Positions 7,390-16,133 of a stretch of 64,000 nt of DNA are shown in pieces; position 1 is the first letter of the stretch; each line of letters begins with the position of its first letter. The stretch is taken from contig NZ_LHVE01000009.1 in the NCBI RefSeq assembly GCF_001269655.1, forward strand, positions 124,001 to 188,000, written 5' to 3'. The DNA is from Pseudomonas thivervalensis (GTDB taxonomy: Bacteria > Pseudomonadota > Gammaproteobacteria > Pseudomonadales > Pseudomonadaceae). The notes beneath the pieces were generated by a model. The model was given only the letters and a program-made list of their open reading frames with translations, did not search any database and was not told the origin of the DNA. A program made the translations under genes and the position numbers.

Positions 7390-8810
7390 TGCGCCTGCTC
7401 CCGCATGTGATGTTCCTCAGTCAGGCGTGCCGCATCGTCGCCCAGGTCCCAGAACAGACCGGCCATGATTTGCAGGCTTTCCTTGACCACCGGTGCCAGC
7501 AAGTGCTCGTTCGGCGCATGTTGCGAACAGGCCGGGTACGAGTGCGGCACCCACAAGGTTGGCAGGCCGAGCACGTCCGCGAACACGTCGTTGGGCAGCG
7601 AGCCCCCGAGGTTTGGCAGCAGCGCAGGTTTTTTGCCGGTGGTCTGTGTCAGTGAGCTGAGTGCCCAATTGACCCACGGGCTTTGCGGGTCCAGCCGAGT
7701 GGCATGCATCACATCGATGCGGCTTTGTTTGACCTCGACATTACTGAAGCCATGGGCATCCAGGTGGGCACGAACCGCCGGGATGAAGGTCGTGTAGTCG
7801 CTGTTCACCACGAAGCGGATATGGCAGTGGGCATTGGCTTTGCCAGGGATCGCATGCACGGGGGCGTCCGGGTTGCCGGTCTTGAAGGCGATGACGTCGA
7901 GGGTGTTCCAGCCGAACACCTTTTCGCTCAATGAGAGCTGCGGGTTGCCCCAGTTGGCGTCGATTTCCGGATCGCCCGGGCCACCACCCACTTCAATATC
8001 AGCCAGTGCCTGGCGAACCGGCTCCGGCAATGTCTCGGGCTGCAGGCCTGCCACTTTCACCCGGCCCTGTTCATCGACCATGCTGGCGATGGCATTGGCC
8101 AGAATGATGCCGGGGTTGGCCAACAAGCCGCCCCAGTTGCCAGAGTGATGGGCGCCTTCGCGCAAATTGACGACCAGCTCGAAGTTGAACACCCCGCGTG
8201 AACCGAGAAAAATCGTCGGTCGTGATGCCGCCAGGCGCGGGCCGTCCGAGGCGATGAAAATATCCGCGGCGAGCTCTTCGCTGTGGGCGGCACAGAACGC
8301 GTTCAAGCCCGGCGAGCCTTCTTCTTCGCCCATTTCCAGCAACAGTTTGACGTTAAAGCCCAGCTTGCCGCCGCGCGCCTTGAGCGTTTGCTCCAGTGCG
8401 GTCAGGTTGATCAGGTGCTGGCCTTTGTTATCCGCCGTGCCGCGGCCGTACCAGCGATCGCCTTCGACAGTGACTTGCCACGGGGACAGGCCTTCACGCC
8501 ATTGGGCTTCATAGCCGCGCACCACATCACCGTGGCCGTAGCTGAGCACAGTCGGCAGTTCTGGATGTTCGATGCGTGTGGCGATCATGAAGGGGCCACG
8601 CTCTGCCACCGGGTTGTCATAGATCTTGACGCTGAAGCCCATCGCCTCGACATGCGGGGTGATGAAGTCATTGAGGTAGCGATACAGCTCGGGCTGGCTG
8701 TCCGTTGCCTGGCTTTCGGTGTGCAAGGCGACGCTGCGTTCGAGTAGATTGAAAAATGCACCGTTGTCGAATTGCGCGGTGGTGTTGCTGATGGCCAATG
8801 AGCGACTCAT
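7386..8810 (-). CDS. M20-family dipeptidase (474 aa)
   Basis: A 474-residue M20 peptidase of the longer carnosinase/ArgE-like branch. The motifs are SYGHGDVVRGYEAQW, GRGTADNKGQH, LLEMGEEEGSPGL and a late PNLGGSLPNDVF. The ATG at 8810 overlaps the stop of the upstream ATPase gene as ATGA, fixing the start; a longer frame upstream is not needed. It differs clearly from the M20 protein after it, so the operon carries two peptidases with probably different specificities acting on the peptides brought in by the ABC transporter. Confidence 0.9.
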   Translation of the reverse strand: MSRSLAISNTTAQFDNGAFFNLLERSVALHTESQATDSQPELYRYLNDFITPHVEAMGFSVKIYDNPVAERGPFMIATRIEHPELPTVLSYGHGDVVRGYEAQWREGLSPWQVTVEGDRWYGRGTADNKGQHLINLTALEQTLKARGGKLGFNVKLLLEMGEEEGSPGLNAFCAAHSEELAADIFIASDGPRLAASRPTIFLGSRGVFNFELVVNLREGAHHSGNWGGLLANPGIILANAIASMVDEQGRVKVAGLQPETLPEPVRQALADIEVGGGPGDPEIDANWGNPQLSLSEKVFGWNTLDVIAFKTGNPDAPVHAIPGKANAHCHIRFVVNSDYTTFIPAVRAHLDAHGFSNVEVKQSRIDVMHATRLDPQSPWVNWALSSLTQTTGKKPALLPNLGGSLPNDVFADVLGLPTLWVPHSYPACSQHAPNEHLLAPVVKESLQIMAGLFWDLGDDAARLTEEHHMREQAQ

Positions 8811-9796
8811 GAGTGGACAAGCTCCAGTGTTTGGGCAGGACTGTCGTGAAGGTGGCAACGCACGTTGCCGCCGATAATGGAATCATTGGCCGGGTAGGCC
8901 GTTTTGCACGGTGCGAAGCAGCTCGGGCAGCGCGGGTGAAACGCGCAACCGGACGGCGGTGACATCGGATTGGGAAAGGTGCCATGCAAGCCGATATCGG
9001 GAATGCCCAGGCGCGGGTCGGGCGTGAGCACCGAATCCAGCAAGGCACGGGTATAAGGATGACCGGGTTCGGCGAACAACGATTCACGTGTGCGTTCTTC
9101 GACGATGCGCCCCAGGTACATCACCGCCACCCGGTCGGCGAGGTGTTCGATGACCGCGAGGTTGTGGCTGATCAGCAGATAGGTCAGGCCAAATTCACGC
9201 TTGAGGTCTTGCAGCAGATTGAGAATCTGCGCCTGCACCGACACATCCAGTGCTGACGTGGGCTCGTCGCAGATCAACACATCGGGACGCATGATCAGCG
9301 CCCGCGCGATCGCGACCCGCTGGCGTTGTCCGCCGGACAACTGGCTCGGGTAGCTGTCGATCACGCGCTTGGGCAGGCCGACCACATCCAGCATCGCTTC
9401 GGTCTTCTTGCGCCGCTCGGCGGGGCTGTCGATGTCATGCACGATCAGCGGCAGGGTAATGATTTCGCGCAGCGTCTTGCGTGGGTTCAGCGAGGAATAC
9501 GGGTCCTGGAATATCGGCTGGATGTGCCGGGACATTGCCTTGCGATCCGTCGCCGCCAGATGCTTGCCATTGACCAGCACATCGCCGCTGGTAGGCGGCA
9601 ATAGACCGAGCAGTAGCTTTGCCAGGGTACTTTTTCCGCAACCGGACTCACCGACCAGACCGAGGGTCTCGCCACGCATCAGACGCAGGGAAACGCCATC
9701 CACGGCTTTCAGGGTGGCGGCGGGTTTGAAAAAGCCCTGGTTGATCCGAAACTCGCGGCGGATGTCGCACAGCTCCAAAGCGATGTCTTTTTTCAT
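8807..9796 (-). CDS. Dipeptide/oligopeptide ABC transporter ATPase (DppF/OppF type)
   Basis: A 329-residue ATPase. Walker [10 protein letters not shown] is at residues 49-57, followed by Q-loop [10 protein letters not shown], signature LSGGQRQR and Walker [13 protein letters not shown]. The C-terminal extension has the oligopeptide-type Cys motif ([11 protein letters not shown]) seen in DppD/DppF. The start is fixed by an ATGA overlap with the preceding ATPase gene. It energises peptide import together with the second ATPase. Confidence 0.93.
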   Translation of the reverse strand: MKKDIALELCDIRREFRINQGFFKPAATLKAVDGVSLRLMRGETLGLVGESGCGKSTLAKLLLGLLPPTSGDVLVNGKHLAATDRKAMSRHIQPIFQDPYSSLNPRKTLREIITLPLIVHDIDSPAERRKKTEAMLDVVGLPKRVIDSYPSQLSGGQRQRVAIARALIMRPDVLICDEPTSALDVSVQAQILNLLQDLKREFGLTYLLISHNLAVIEHLADRVAVMYLGRIVEERTRESLFAEPGHPYTRALLDSVLTPDPRLGIPDIGLHGTFPNPMSPPSGCAFHPRCPSCFAPCKTAYPANDSIIGGNVRCHLHDSPAQTLELVHS

Positions 9797-10809
9797 GACC
9801 TTGCGCGCTCCTGAAGGCGAATCGGAGCCGGGGCCGGTGCGGCGAACAGGCAGCGCGCCATGTGTCCGTCCTGTTCGACTTCGGGGACGTCTTGCGCGCA
9901 GGCCGGTATCGCCTGACCGCAACGATTGCGGAACGCACACCCTTGTTGTTCGCCTACCAGGCTTGGCACCAGGCCTGGAATCGAACCCAGCGCCGCTCCC
10001 GGTTTGGTCTGGCCAGGGATCGGAATACTCGCCAGCAGACCACGGGTGTACGGATGCTGCGGGTTCTCGAACAGTTGCAGGGCAGGGGCGGTTTCAACGA
10101 TTTCCCCGGCATACATCACGGCAACCCGATCGGCGATCCGTGCCACCAGCCCCAGGTCGTGAGTGATGAAGATCACCGCCAGGCCGAGTTCTTTCTGAAT
10201 GTCGCGAATCAAGCGCAGGATCTGCGCTTGAATGGTCACGTCCAATGCGGTGGTTGGCTCATCGGCGATGATCAGGTCAGGTTCGCACATCAACGCCATG
10301 GCAATGATCACCCGCTGGCGCAAACCGCCAGACAGTTGATGCGGATACTGCCGCAAGCGTTCGGTGGCATTGCTGATCCCAACTTTCTCCAGCATCTGCC
10401 CGGCGCGAACCAGGGCATCCTTGCGCGACACCTTGCGATGCCGGGTCAGCACTTCGCTGAGCTGATCGCCAATACTGTAGGCTGGGTTCAGCGAGGTCAT
10501 CGGTTCCTGGAAGATCATCGCCAGACGGTTGCCGCGCAGGTCGCACATGTGCCGTTCGCTCTGGCCGATCATGTCGATACCGTCCAGCGTCAGCCGAGAC
10601 GCCGTGCGTTGGGCCTTGCGTGGCAACAGGTCCATCAGCGCCAGCGACGTCAGGGATTTACCGCAGCCGGATTCGCCGACGATGCACAGCATTTCACCGC
10701 GCTCGACTTCAAAATTCAGGCCGCGCACGGCATGCAGCAGGTCATCCGGCGTCGGGCTGTTGCCCATGGGGATATCCACGCGCAGGTTTTCTACATGGAG
10801 TAGTGCCAT
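9793..10809 (-). CDS. Dipeptide/oligopeptide ABC transporter ATPase (DppD/OppD type)
   Basis: A 338-residue ATPase with Walker A GESGCGKS at residues 45-52, Q-loop [10 protein letters not shown], signature LSGGLRQR and Walker [13 protein letters not shown]. The C-terminal oligo-HPY region reads [13 protein letters not shown] and ends with a Cys cluster (GCAFRNRC). It lies 32 bases after the permease gene and overlaps the next ATPase by ATGA. It works as a heterodimer with the DppF-type subunit. Confidence 0.93.
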   Translation of the reverse strand: MALLHVENLRVDIPMGNSPTPDDLLHAVRGLNFEVERGEMLCIVGESGCGKSLTSLALMDLLPRKAQRTASRLTLDGIDMIGQSERHMCDLRGNRLAMIFQEPMTSLNPAYSIGDQLSEVLTRHRKVSRKDALVRAGQMLEKVGISNATERLRQYPHQLSGGLRQRVIIAMALMCEPDLIIADEPTTALDVTIQAQILRLIRDIQKELGLAVIFITHDLGLVARIADRVAVMYAGEIVETAPALQLFENPQHPYTRGLLASIPIPGQTKPGAALGSIPGLVPSLVGEQQGCAFRNRCGQAIPACAQDVPEVEQDGHMARCLFAAPAPAPIRLQERARS

Positions 10810-10841
10810 GTTCGGTACCTTCTATTAGTTACGGCCGTCTA

Positions 10842-11744
10842 TCAGTTACGGCCATCGGGCAGGATCAGATCGCGCAGGCCATCGCCGACCAGGTTGATAC
10901 CCAGCACCAGGATCATCAGGGCGACGCCGGGAATGGCGATGACCCACGGGGAAAAGAACATGTAGGGTTTGCCTTCCGAGATCATCAAACCCCAGGACGG
11001 CGTCGGCGGCTGCACGCCCACCCCGAGGAATGACAATGCCGACTCCAGCAGGATCGCGTGGGCCATTTCCAGGGTCGCGACGACGATCAGCGCGCCGGCC
11101 AGATTGGGCAGGATTTCACTGAGCAGAATGCGCAGGGTCGAGCACCCGAGCGCCTGGGCCGACGCCACATATTCAGCATCGCGAATCTGTTGCACCGAAG
11201 CCCTGACCACCACCGCGAAGCGATCCCAGAGCAGGCAGCCGAGCAGCACGATCACCACTTTCAGCGAGCCCCCCATCAGCGAGGCCGAGGCCAGCGCGAC
11301 CATCACCACCGGCATCGCCAGCCGAGTGGTGATCAGGTAGCTGATAAACGCGTCGACCTTGCCGCCGTAATAACCCGCCAACAGCCCCATGACGGTGCCG
11401 ATGAACCCGGAAATAAGCGCCGCGGCAATGCCGATGAACAGTGAGATACGGGCGCCGTAGAGCAGCCGTGACAGGTAATCACGGCCCAGCTTGTCGGTGC
11501 CCAGGACGTATTCCCAGGTGCCGTTGGCCATCCATACCGGTGGTTTCATGCGCAACATCACGTCTTGTGCATAAGGGTCATAAGGGGCCAGCCATGGCGC
11601 GAAGAGTGCTCCCGCGAAGATGATCAGCAATAACGCCGCGCCGATGGCGAAACCACGATGACGAAAGCTCTTGCCAAGGATTCGGCTCAGGCTGCTGGGA
11701 GGTGGCAGGTAGTCATTGATTGCGAGGGTAGTGGGGGTGCTCAT
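10842..11744 (-). CDS. Peptide ABC transporter permease (DppC type)
   Basis: A 300-residue inner-membrane permease with an N-terminal cytoplasmic tail, a first helix (FAIGAALLLIIFAGALFAPW) and a C-terminal five-helix BPD core. The EAA-type loop that contacts the ATPase reads EYVASAQALGCSTLRILLSEILPN. It starts nine bases after the DppB-type gene. Just beyond its stop, the last codons are repeated (GGCCGTAACT occurs twice in about 20 bases), a small duplication in the gap before the ATPase gene. Confidence 0.92.
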   Translation of the reverse strand: MSTPTTLAINDYLPPPSSLSRILGKSFRHRGFAIGAALLLIIFAGALFAPWLAPYDPYAQDVMLRMKPPVWMANGTWEYVLGTDKLGRDYLSRLLYGARISLFIGIAAALISGFIGTVMGLLAGYYGGKVDAFISYLITTRLAMPVVMVALASASLMGGSLKVVIVLLGCLLWDRFAVVVRASVQQIRDAEYVASAQALGCSTLRILLSEILPNLAGALIVVATLEMAHAILLESALSFLGVGVQPPTPSWGLMISEGKPYMFFSPWVIAIPGVALMILVLGINLVGDGLRDLILPDGRN

Positions 11745-11753
11745 GGAAGCCTC

Positions 11754-12671
11754 CTAGCGCACGCGAATGCGCGGGTCGAGCAGTGCATTGAGCACATCGG
11801 CCAGCAAGGTGAGGATGATGTAGATCACCGCGATGAGCAGGACCACGGCCTGTACCACCGGAAAGTCGTCACGGGCGATGGCGTCCCAGGCGAGTTGTCC
11901 GATACCTTGCAGGGAGAACACGGTTTCGATCACCACCGAGCCGCCGAGCATGAAGCCGAACTCCACCGCCGCCAGTGCGACGACCGGAATCAAGGCGTTG
12001 CGCAGTGCGTGCTTGAACAACACGCGGGCAGGGCGCAGGCCCTTGGCGCGGGCGGTGCGGATGTAATCGGAACTGAGCACATCCAGCATGCCGGCACGGG
12101 TCAGGCGCATGATTGCCGGCGTCGCGTAGTAGCCCAGGGCAATGGCCGGCATGACGAAGTGCAACATCGTCGAGTTACCGGAAACCGGTAGCCACTTGAG
12201 GGTCACCGCGAACACCACGATCAGCATCAGCGCGAACCAGAAACTCGGCATTGCCTGGCCCAGCACCGCGATGCTCAAGGCCAGTCGGTCAATCCAGGTG
12301 TCGCGTTTGACCGCGGCCAGCACCCCCAGCGGAATCGCCACCAGCAAGGCGATAGCCAGCGCCATGGCACCTAGCCCGAGGGTAATCGGCAAGCGGCTGG
12401 CGACGAGGTTGTAGACTGATTCCTGAAAGAAGAAAGAGTCGCCCAGGTCCAGCCGTAACAAATCGCCCAGCCAGTTGAAATACTGGGTCGGTAGCGGCTT
12501 GTTCAAGCCGTATTGCACGCGGATCTGTTCGATCTGTTCGCTGGTGGCTTCCGGTCCACCAATGGCCGTGGCCAGGTCGCCGGAGAGGTGCAACAAAGAA
12601 AAGCTGATCACCGACACGGTAATGGCAACGCAAATAGCGATGCCCAGACGGCGCAGAAGAAATCCAAGCAT
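11754..12671 (-). CDS. Peptide ABC transporter permease (DppB type)
   Basis: A 305-residue inner-membrane permease starting MLGFLLRRLG, the usual beginning for DppB proteins. GAGGA lies eight bases before this ATG, favouring it over an in-frame ATG 15 bases upstream. A long periplasmic loop (residues about 30-95) precedes the BPD core, and the EAA loop reads DYIRTARAKGLRPARVLFKHAL. It pairs with the DppC-type permease to form the channel. Confidence 0.92.
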   Translation of the reverse strand: MLGFLLRRLGIAICVAITVSVISFSLLHLSGDLATAIGGPEATSEQIEQIRVQYGLNKPLPTQYFNWLGDLLRLDLGDSFFFQESVYNLVASRLPITLGLGAMALAIALLVAIPLGVLAAVKRDTWIDRLALSIAVLGQAMPSFWFALMLIVVFAVTLKWLPVSGNSTMLHFVMPAIALGYYATPAIMRLTRAGMLDVLSSDYIRTARAKGLRPARVLFKHALRNALIPVVALAAVEFGFMLGGSVVIETVFSLQGIGQLAWDAIARDDFPVVQAVVLLIAVIYIILTLLADVLNALLDPRIRVR

Positions 12672-12776
12672 GGCAAGTTTCCTCATATCCAATGGATGAC
12701 AGGTGTGAGGACGGTGCCGTGGTGCGGGTCAGTCCGCGAGCCACGGCGCCTTTCGATCAATCCGCCCGGTGGCGGA

Positions 12777-14297
12777 TTACTTCCAGCTGGATTGAACGAA
12801 ACGCGGCAGCTCATCCGGATACGGCGTGAACGCCAATTCGGAGGTGTAGGCGTAGTTCATCGAGTAGTTGAACAGCGGCGCCCAGTACGCCTGTTCGCTG
12901 ATGCGCTGCAACGCCTTGCGGTAGTTGTCCTTGCGCACCTGCGGGTCGAGGGCGTTGTCAGCGGTCTGCAACCAGCCCTGGACCTGCGGGTCCTTGATGT
13001 TGTCGTCCGGGTTGCCCTTGAACCAGGTGCCGGCCGACGCCGAGGTGTCGAGGATCGAGAACGAGCCCCAGGCCTGAAACGACATGGGCACCTTGCCGCC
13101 ACGTTGCTGATCGCGCAGGGCGGCGTACTTCAAGTAGCGCAGCTTGGCGTTGATGCCCACGGCACGCAGGTTGCCGATGATGGCTTCGACGTAGTCACGG
13201 TCGCGATAAGCGAAGATTTCTATCTCGAAGCCATTGGGGTAACCGGCCTCGGCGAGCAGCGCCTTGGCCTTGGCCGGGTCATAGTTGTAGACCGTGGCCG
13301 CGGAGGTATCGCAGCCGAATTGGCCTGGGTAACAGGCAACCTGCAAGGGCTTGGCTTCGCCACCGACCAATTGTGTGGCCAGCGCATTGCGGTTGATTGC
13401 ATGGTTGATGGCCTGGCGCACCTTGAGGTGCTTCATCGGCGAGTTTTCAGTAGAGGTGCCCCGAGCATCGAGAATCAGGAAGCCGATGCGCATGGTTTCG
13501 CCGCTGGTCACGGTCAGGTTCGGCATACCTTTGAGGTCGACGGCCTGATCCGAGGTCACTCGCCAGGTCCAGTCGACACCGTCGGTCATCAACTCGGCCA
13601 GGCGGGTTTCCGCATCCGGAATCACCCGGAATTTCAGGTGGCCGATATGGGGCTTGCCCTGTGGGCTGTCCGGAAAGTAGTCCTTGTTGATCTCCATGCT
13701 CACGCCTTCGCCAGCCACTACCGACACGGCTTTATACGGGCCGGTCCCGATGGGCTTGCGGCTGAATTCGGCCAGGCCGACCTTCTCGAAGTACTGCTTG
13801 GGAAACATCGGAACGGCGTTGGACAGGTATTCCAGTGCCGGAGGGAAAGGTTTCTTCAAATGCAGGCGAACGCTGTAGTCACCGGTTTTTTCGGCGCTCT
13901 TGATCCAGTCTACGTTTTGCACGGTAACGACTTTCGCTTCGGGCGACACCACGTAGTTGAGGGTGAACACCACGTCGTCGGCGGTGAAGGCGTCGCCGTT
14001 GTGAAATGTGACGCCTTTGCGCAGCTCGAAGTCGAGGGTGGTGTCGTCGACCTGTGTCCAGCGGGTGGCCAACATGGGTTTGTATGCGCCGCTGCTGGGA
14101 TCGCGATAGATCAGGTTGTCCCAGATCAGCCGGCCGAGAATCACCCCTTCGCGCAGATCGTTGTGATAGGGGCTGATGTTTTCAGGCTCGCTGTCGGAAG
14201 CGTAAACCAGGGTGTCGTTGGCTTTACCGGCATGCGCCGGAAAGCTGCTGATGAGGCCTGCCAGCGCAATGCTGCAGGCGAAACCTTTGATGCCCAT
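12777..14297 (-). CDS. Periplasmic peptide-binding protein (ABC family 5 / DppA-like)
   Basis: A 506-residue extracytoplasmic binding protein with a cleavable signal peptide (MGIKGFACSIALAGLISS, cleavage after PAHAG). The SBP-bac-5 fold is recognised by YHNDLREGVILGRLIWDNL, the FHNGDAFTADDVVFTL segment and the late PNGFEIEIFAYRDRDY region. It is the first gene of the seven-gene operon SBP-DppB-DppC-DppD-DppF-M20-M20, and divergent from a LysR gene that probably controls it. The ligand is likely a short peptide or peptide-like amide. Confidence 0.93.
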   Translation of the reverse strand: MGIKGFACSIALAGLISSFPAHAGKANDTLVYASDSEPENISPYHNDLREGVILGRLIWDNLIYRDPSSGAYKPMLATRWTQVDDTTLDFELRKGVTFHNGDAFTADDVVFTLNYVVSPEAKVVTVQNVDWIKSAEKTGDYSVRLHLKKPFPPALEYLSNAVPMFPKQYFEKVGLAEFSRKPIGTGPYKAVSVVAGEGVSMEINKDYFPDSPQGKPHIGHLKFRVIPDAETRLAELMTDGVDWTWRVTSDQAVDLKGMPNLTVTSGETMRIGFLILDARGTSTENSPMKHLKVRQAINHAINRNALATQLVGGEAKPLQVACYPGQFGCDTSAATVYNYDPAKAKALLAEAGYPNGFEIEIFAYRDRDYVEAIIGNLRAVGINAKLRYLKYAALRDQQRGGKVPMSFQAWGSFSILDTSASAGTWFKGNPDDNIKDPQVQGWLQTADNALDPQVRKDNYRKALQRISEQAYWAPLFNYSMNYAYTSELAFTPYPDELPRFVQSSWK

Positions 14298-14450
14298 GCC
14301 GTCGTCTCCGTTGGCGAGAGTGGTTGAATCAAAGGGCAGCGAATCGCAAATGCGTAAAAGAGGATGAAGAGGTCGGGTAATGTTTTTGGTCTAGACACGA
14401 ATGTAGGGAAAGGCTATCAATGCCACAAGAATAAAATTTCGATACTTGCG

Positions 14451-14465
14451 TTGCCGAAAAGGCAA
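14451..14465. promoter_or_regulatory. Inverted repeat upstream of the LysR gene
   Basis: TTGCC-GAAAA-GGCAA is a perfect 5-bp dyad, seven bases before the GGAGG ribosome binding site of the LysR gene, in the divergent gap with the peptide transporter operon. It could be an autoregulatory operator. It is close to the start codon, which would suit repression. Assignment is inference. Confidence 0.3.
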
Positions 14466-14481
14466 TTCCCTGGAGGCGCCG

Positions 14482-15399
14482 ATGCAGCTGTATGGTGTGC
14501 AGTCCACGGCACTGCGTTATTTTCTCGAAGTCGCGCGATGCGGATCGATCAGTGAAGCCTCGGTGCGCTTGAATGTCGCGGCGTCAGCGGTGAGCCGACA
14601 AATTGCCAAGCTCGAGTTGGCCCTGGATGCCAGCCTGTTCGAGCGTCGTGCCCGAGGCATGGTGCTCAGCGAGGCGGGTGGGCGACTGGCGGCCTATGCG
14701 CGCAAGTCGCAGCTTGAGGCTGAGCAGGTGGTGCTGGAGATTACCGAGCTGCATGGCTTGCAGCGGGGCCATGTGCACGTTGCCTGCTCGGAAGGGTTTG
14801 CACTGGAATACATGCCCAGGAGCATCAGCGCGTTCAGGCGCGAGTACCAGGGCATTCATTTCACCTTGGAAGTCTGCGCGCCTGCCGAAGCGACCGAGAA
14901 GGTGCGTTCCGGCGAAGCCGATCTGGCGATGACCTTCAGCCTGACGCCGCAAAAGGAAATCAAGGTCGAACATGTCCTGAGCGGGGCGATTTTCGCCGTG
15001 GTCGCCAATTCCCATCCCTTGGCCGGCCGTGAAGCGGTCAGCCTCGCTGAGTTACAACCCTGGCCCATTGCGTTACCCAAGGCCGATACCACGATACGGC
15101 AGCTGTTCGACATCTGTTGCGGTGTACAGGGGTTGTTGTTCGACCCGGTGTTGACCACCAATTACGTGGCCGCGCTCTATAGCTTCGTCCGCGAAGAGGG
15201 CGTTATCAGCCTGGCCAGCGAAATGACCTTGCAAAAGCAGGTGGCGGACAAGGCCCTGCAATGCGTGCCGATCCTCGATGAAGGCATGCAGGCACGGCGC
15301 ATCGAACTGCAAAGCATGGCGGGCCGCAATTTACCGGCGGCAGTTTCTGCGTTCAGGGATTTTCTGATCGCGGATCTGGCTAAAGCCAAGCGTCGTTGA
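14482..15399 (+). CDS. LysR-type regulator of the peptide transporter-peptidase operon
   Basis: A 305-residue LysR protein. The N-terminal HTH (ALRYFLEVARCGSISEAS through AASAVSRQIAKLE) is followed by a substrate-binding fold (about residues 90-295). GGAGG at 14472 fixes the start at the ATG of MQLYGVQS rather than a longer frame. It is divergent from the peptide-binding-protein gene and is the obvious candidate regulator of that operon. The inducer is unknown. Confidence 0.88.
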   Translation: MQLYGVQSTALRYFLEVARCGSISEASVRLNVAASAVSRQIAKLELALDASLFERRARGMVLSEAGGRLAAYARKSQLEAEQVVLEITELHGLQRGHVHVACSEGFALEYMPRSISAFRREYQGIHFTLEVCAPAEATEKVRSGEADLAMTFSLTPQKEIKVEHVLSGAIFAVVANSHPLAGREAVSLAELQPWPIALPKADTTIRQLFDICCGVQGLLFDPVLTTNYVAALYSFVREEGVISLASEMTLQKQVADKALQCVPILDEGMQARRIELQSMAGRNLPAAVSAFRDFLIADLAKAKRR

Positions 15400-15515
15400 A
15401 AAGAGGTCCTTCTGGATGTGTTGACGTGTCTGTCCATGACCGTCTGGCGACACGTCAATTGCTAGTCCCCACACTCTGTGGTGCATGGCGTTGTAGTTCA
15501 CCCCGGCGTGTAGGT

Positions 15516-15726
15516 TTACAACGTGATGCTGGTGCTGGGGTAGAACAGGATATTGAGTACGAAGAGGATCATCCAGAAACCGATTTCCAGTGTTTCGGTA
15601 ATAGGCTGGATCTTTTTGACTGCGCCATAGATATGTACGAAAAACATCAGCGTGGCTGGTTTTGCGGCGGGAAGTATTGCGAGGGCTCAATAACAGTGTC
15701 AACGCTACAATAGCGCCTGCTACCAA
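15516..15726 (-). pseudogene. Frameshifted small membrane-protein remnant
   Basis: On the minus strand one frame reads LVAGAIVALTLLLSP from a TTG near 15726. Shifted by one base near 15690, a second frame gives ALAILPAAKPATLMFF, continues through FVHIYGAVKKIQPI, and ends in EIGFWMILFVLNILFYPST before a stop at 15516. Joined, the two read like a two- to three-helix membrane protein. The C-terminal part could also start on its own at the ATG at 15647 (43 residues). Family not identified. Confidence 0.3.
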
Positions 15727-15917
15727 AGGCGCGGAGGGGAGTAGTACCGCTCACACCCTAAGTTTCGATGCGGGTGTTTTTTATTCAGCCCCCTCTGGTT
15801 GATCTCTTCGACGACGGCGGTCTGTTCCTCGGCGGTGCCGTCGATCTGCGCGCGCATCCCCCCGGTGCCGTAGTCGCTGTGAGCGTGTGGATCGCCCAGT
15901 TGGCTAAAATTCCCCAT
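15720..15917 (-). pseudogene. Possible chemoreceptor (MCP) signalling-domain fragment
   Basis: The minus-strand frame contains QIDGTAEEQTAVVEEINQ. This resembles the conserved tail of methyl-accepting chemotaxis proteins (typically ATAAEEQSAVAEEIN). The sequence before and after does not continue the MCP pattern and no intact gene can be drawn, so at most this is a decayed remnant. The resemblance is short and could be chance. Confidence 0.25.
15753..15784 (+). terminator. Terminator-like hairpin
   Basis: ACACCC, a 13-base loop, then GGGTGT runs directly into a six-T tract on the plus strand. The stem is only six pairs. No plus-strand gene ends here; the LysR gene ends 354 bases upstream. 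It may end a long LysR transcript or a small RNA. Confidence 0.4.
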
Positions 15918-16133
15918 GGCCGCGCGGAGCGGGCATGTTGAGACTATGCTCATTGCCACTGCAGCAATGTGTTGGTTTCAATTATCGGCTGCTCAAGGAA
16001 GGAGTCTGTATGTGTCTGGTTTTTCCTGCCCGGTTCCATTATTGGAATGGCCGAATGAGCGGTCTGTCACGCCATCTCCATCGACGCATTTTGATCATTG
16101 GGCTGTAAAACCCCAAGCACGATGGAGAGCGGC

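Larger units (their letters stand above)
15400..16133. other. Gene-poor zone with remnants and inverted repeats
   Basis: No intact gene of normal size is seen in these 734 bases. It contains a 10-bp inverted repeat TTGACGTGTC/GACACGTCAA at 15421-15430 and 15449-15458 just after the LysR gene, a frameshifted membrane-protein-like reading on the minus strand (15516-15726), a plus-strand terminator-like hairpin (15753-15784), and a minus-strand stretch resembling a chemoreceptor fragment (to about 15917). The last 170 bases are the upstream region of the binding-protein/sensor pair. Confidence 0.5.

Noticed and set aside
12513..14327. A 604-codon plus-strand open frame over the peptide-binding-protein gene
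   Set aside because: The minus strand encodes a complete binding protein with signal peptide; the plus frame reads as low-order His/Arg/Gly-rich sequence.
15700..15784. A manganese (yybP-ykoY-type) riboswitch
   Set aside because: Only the GGGGAGTAG word is shared. The closing stem is absent and no transporter gene of that class follows.
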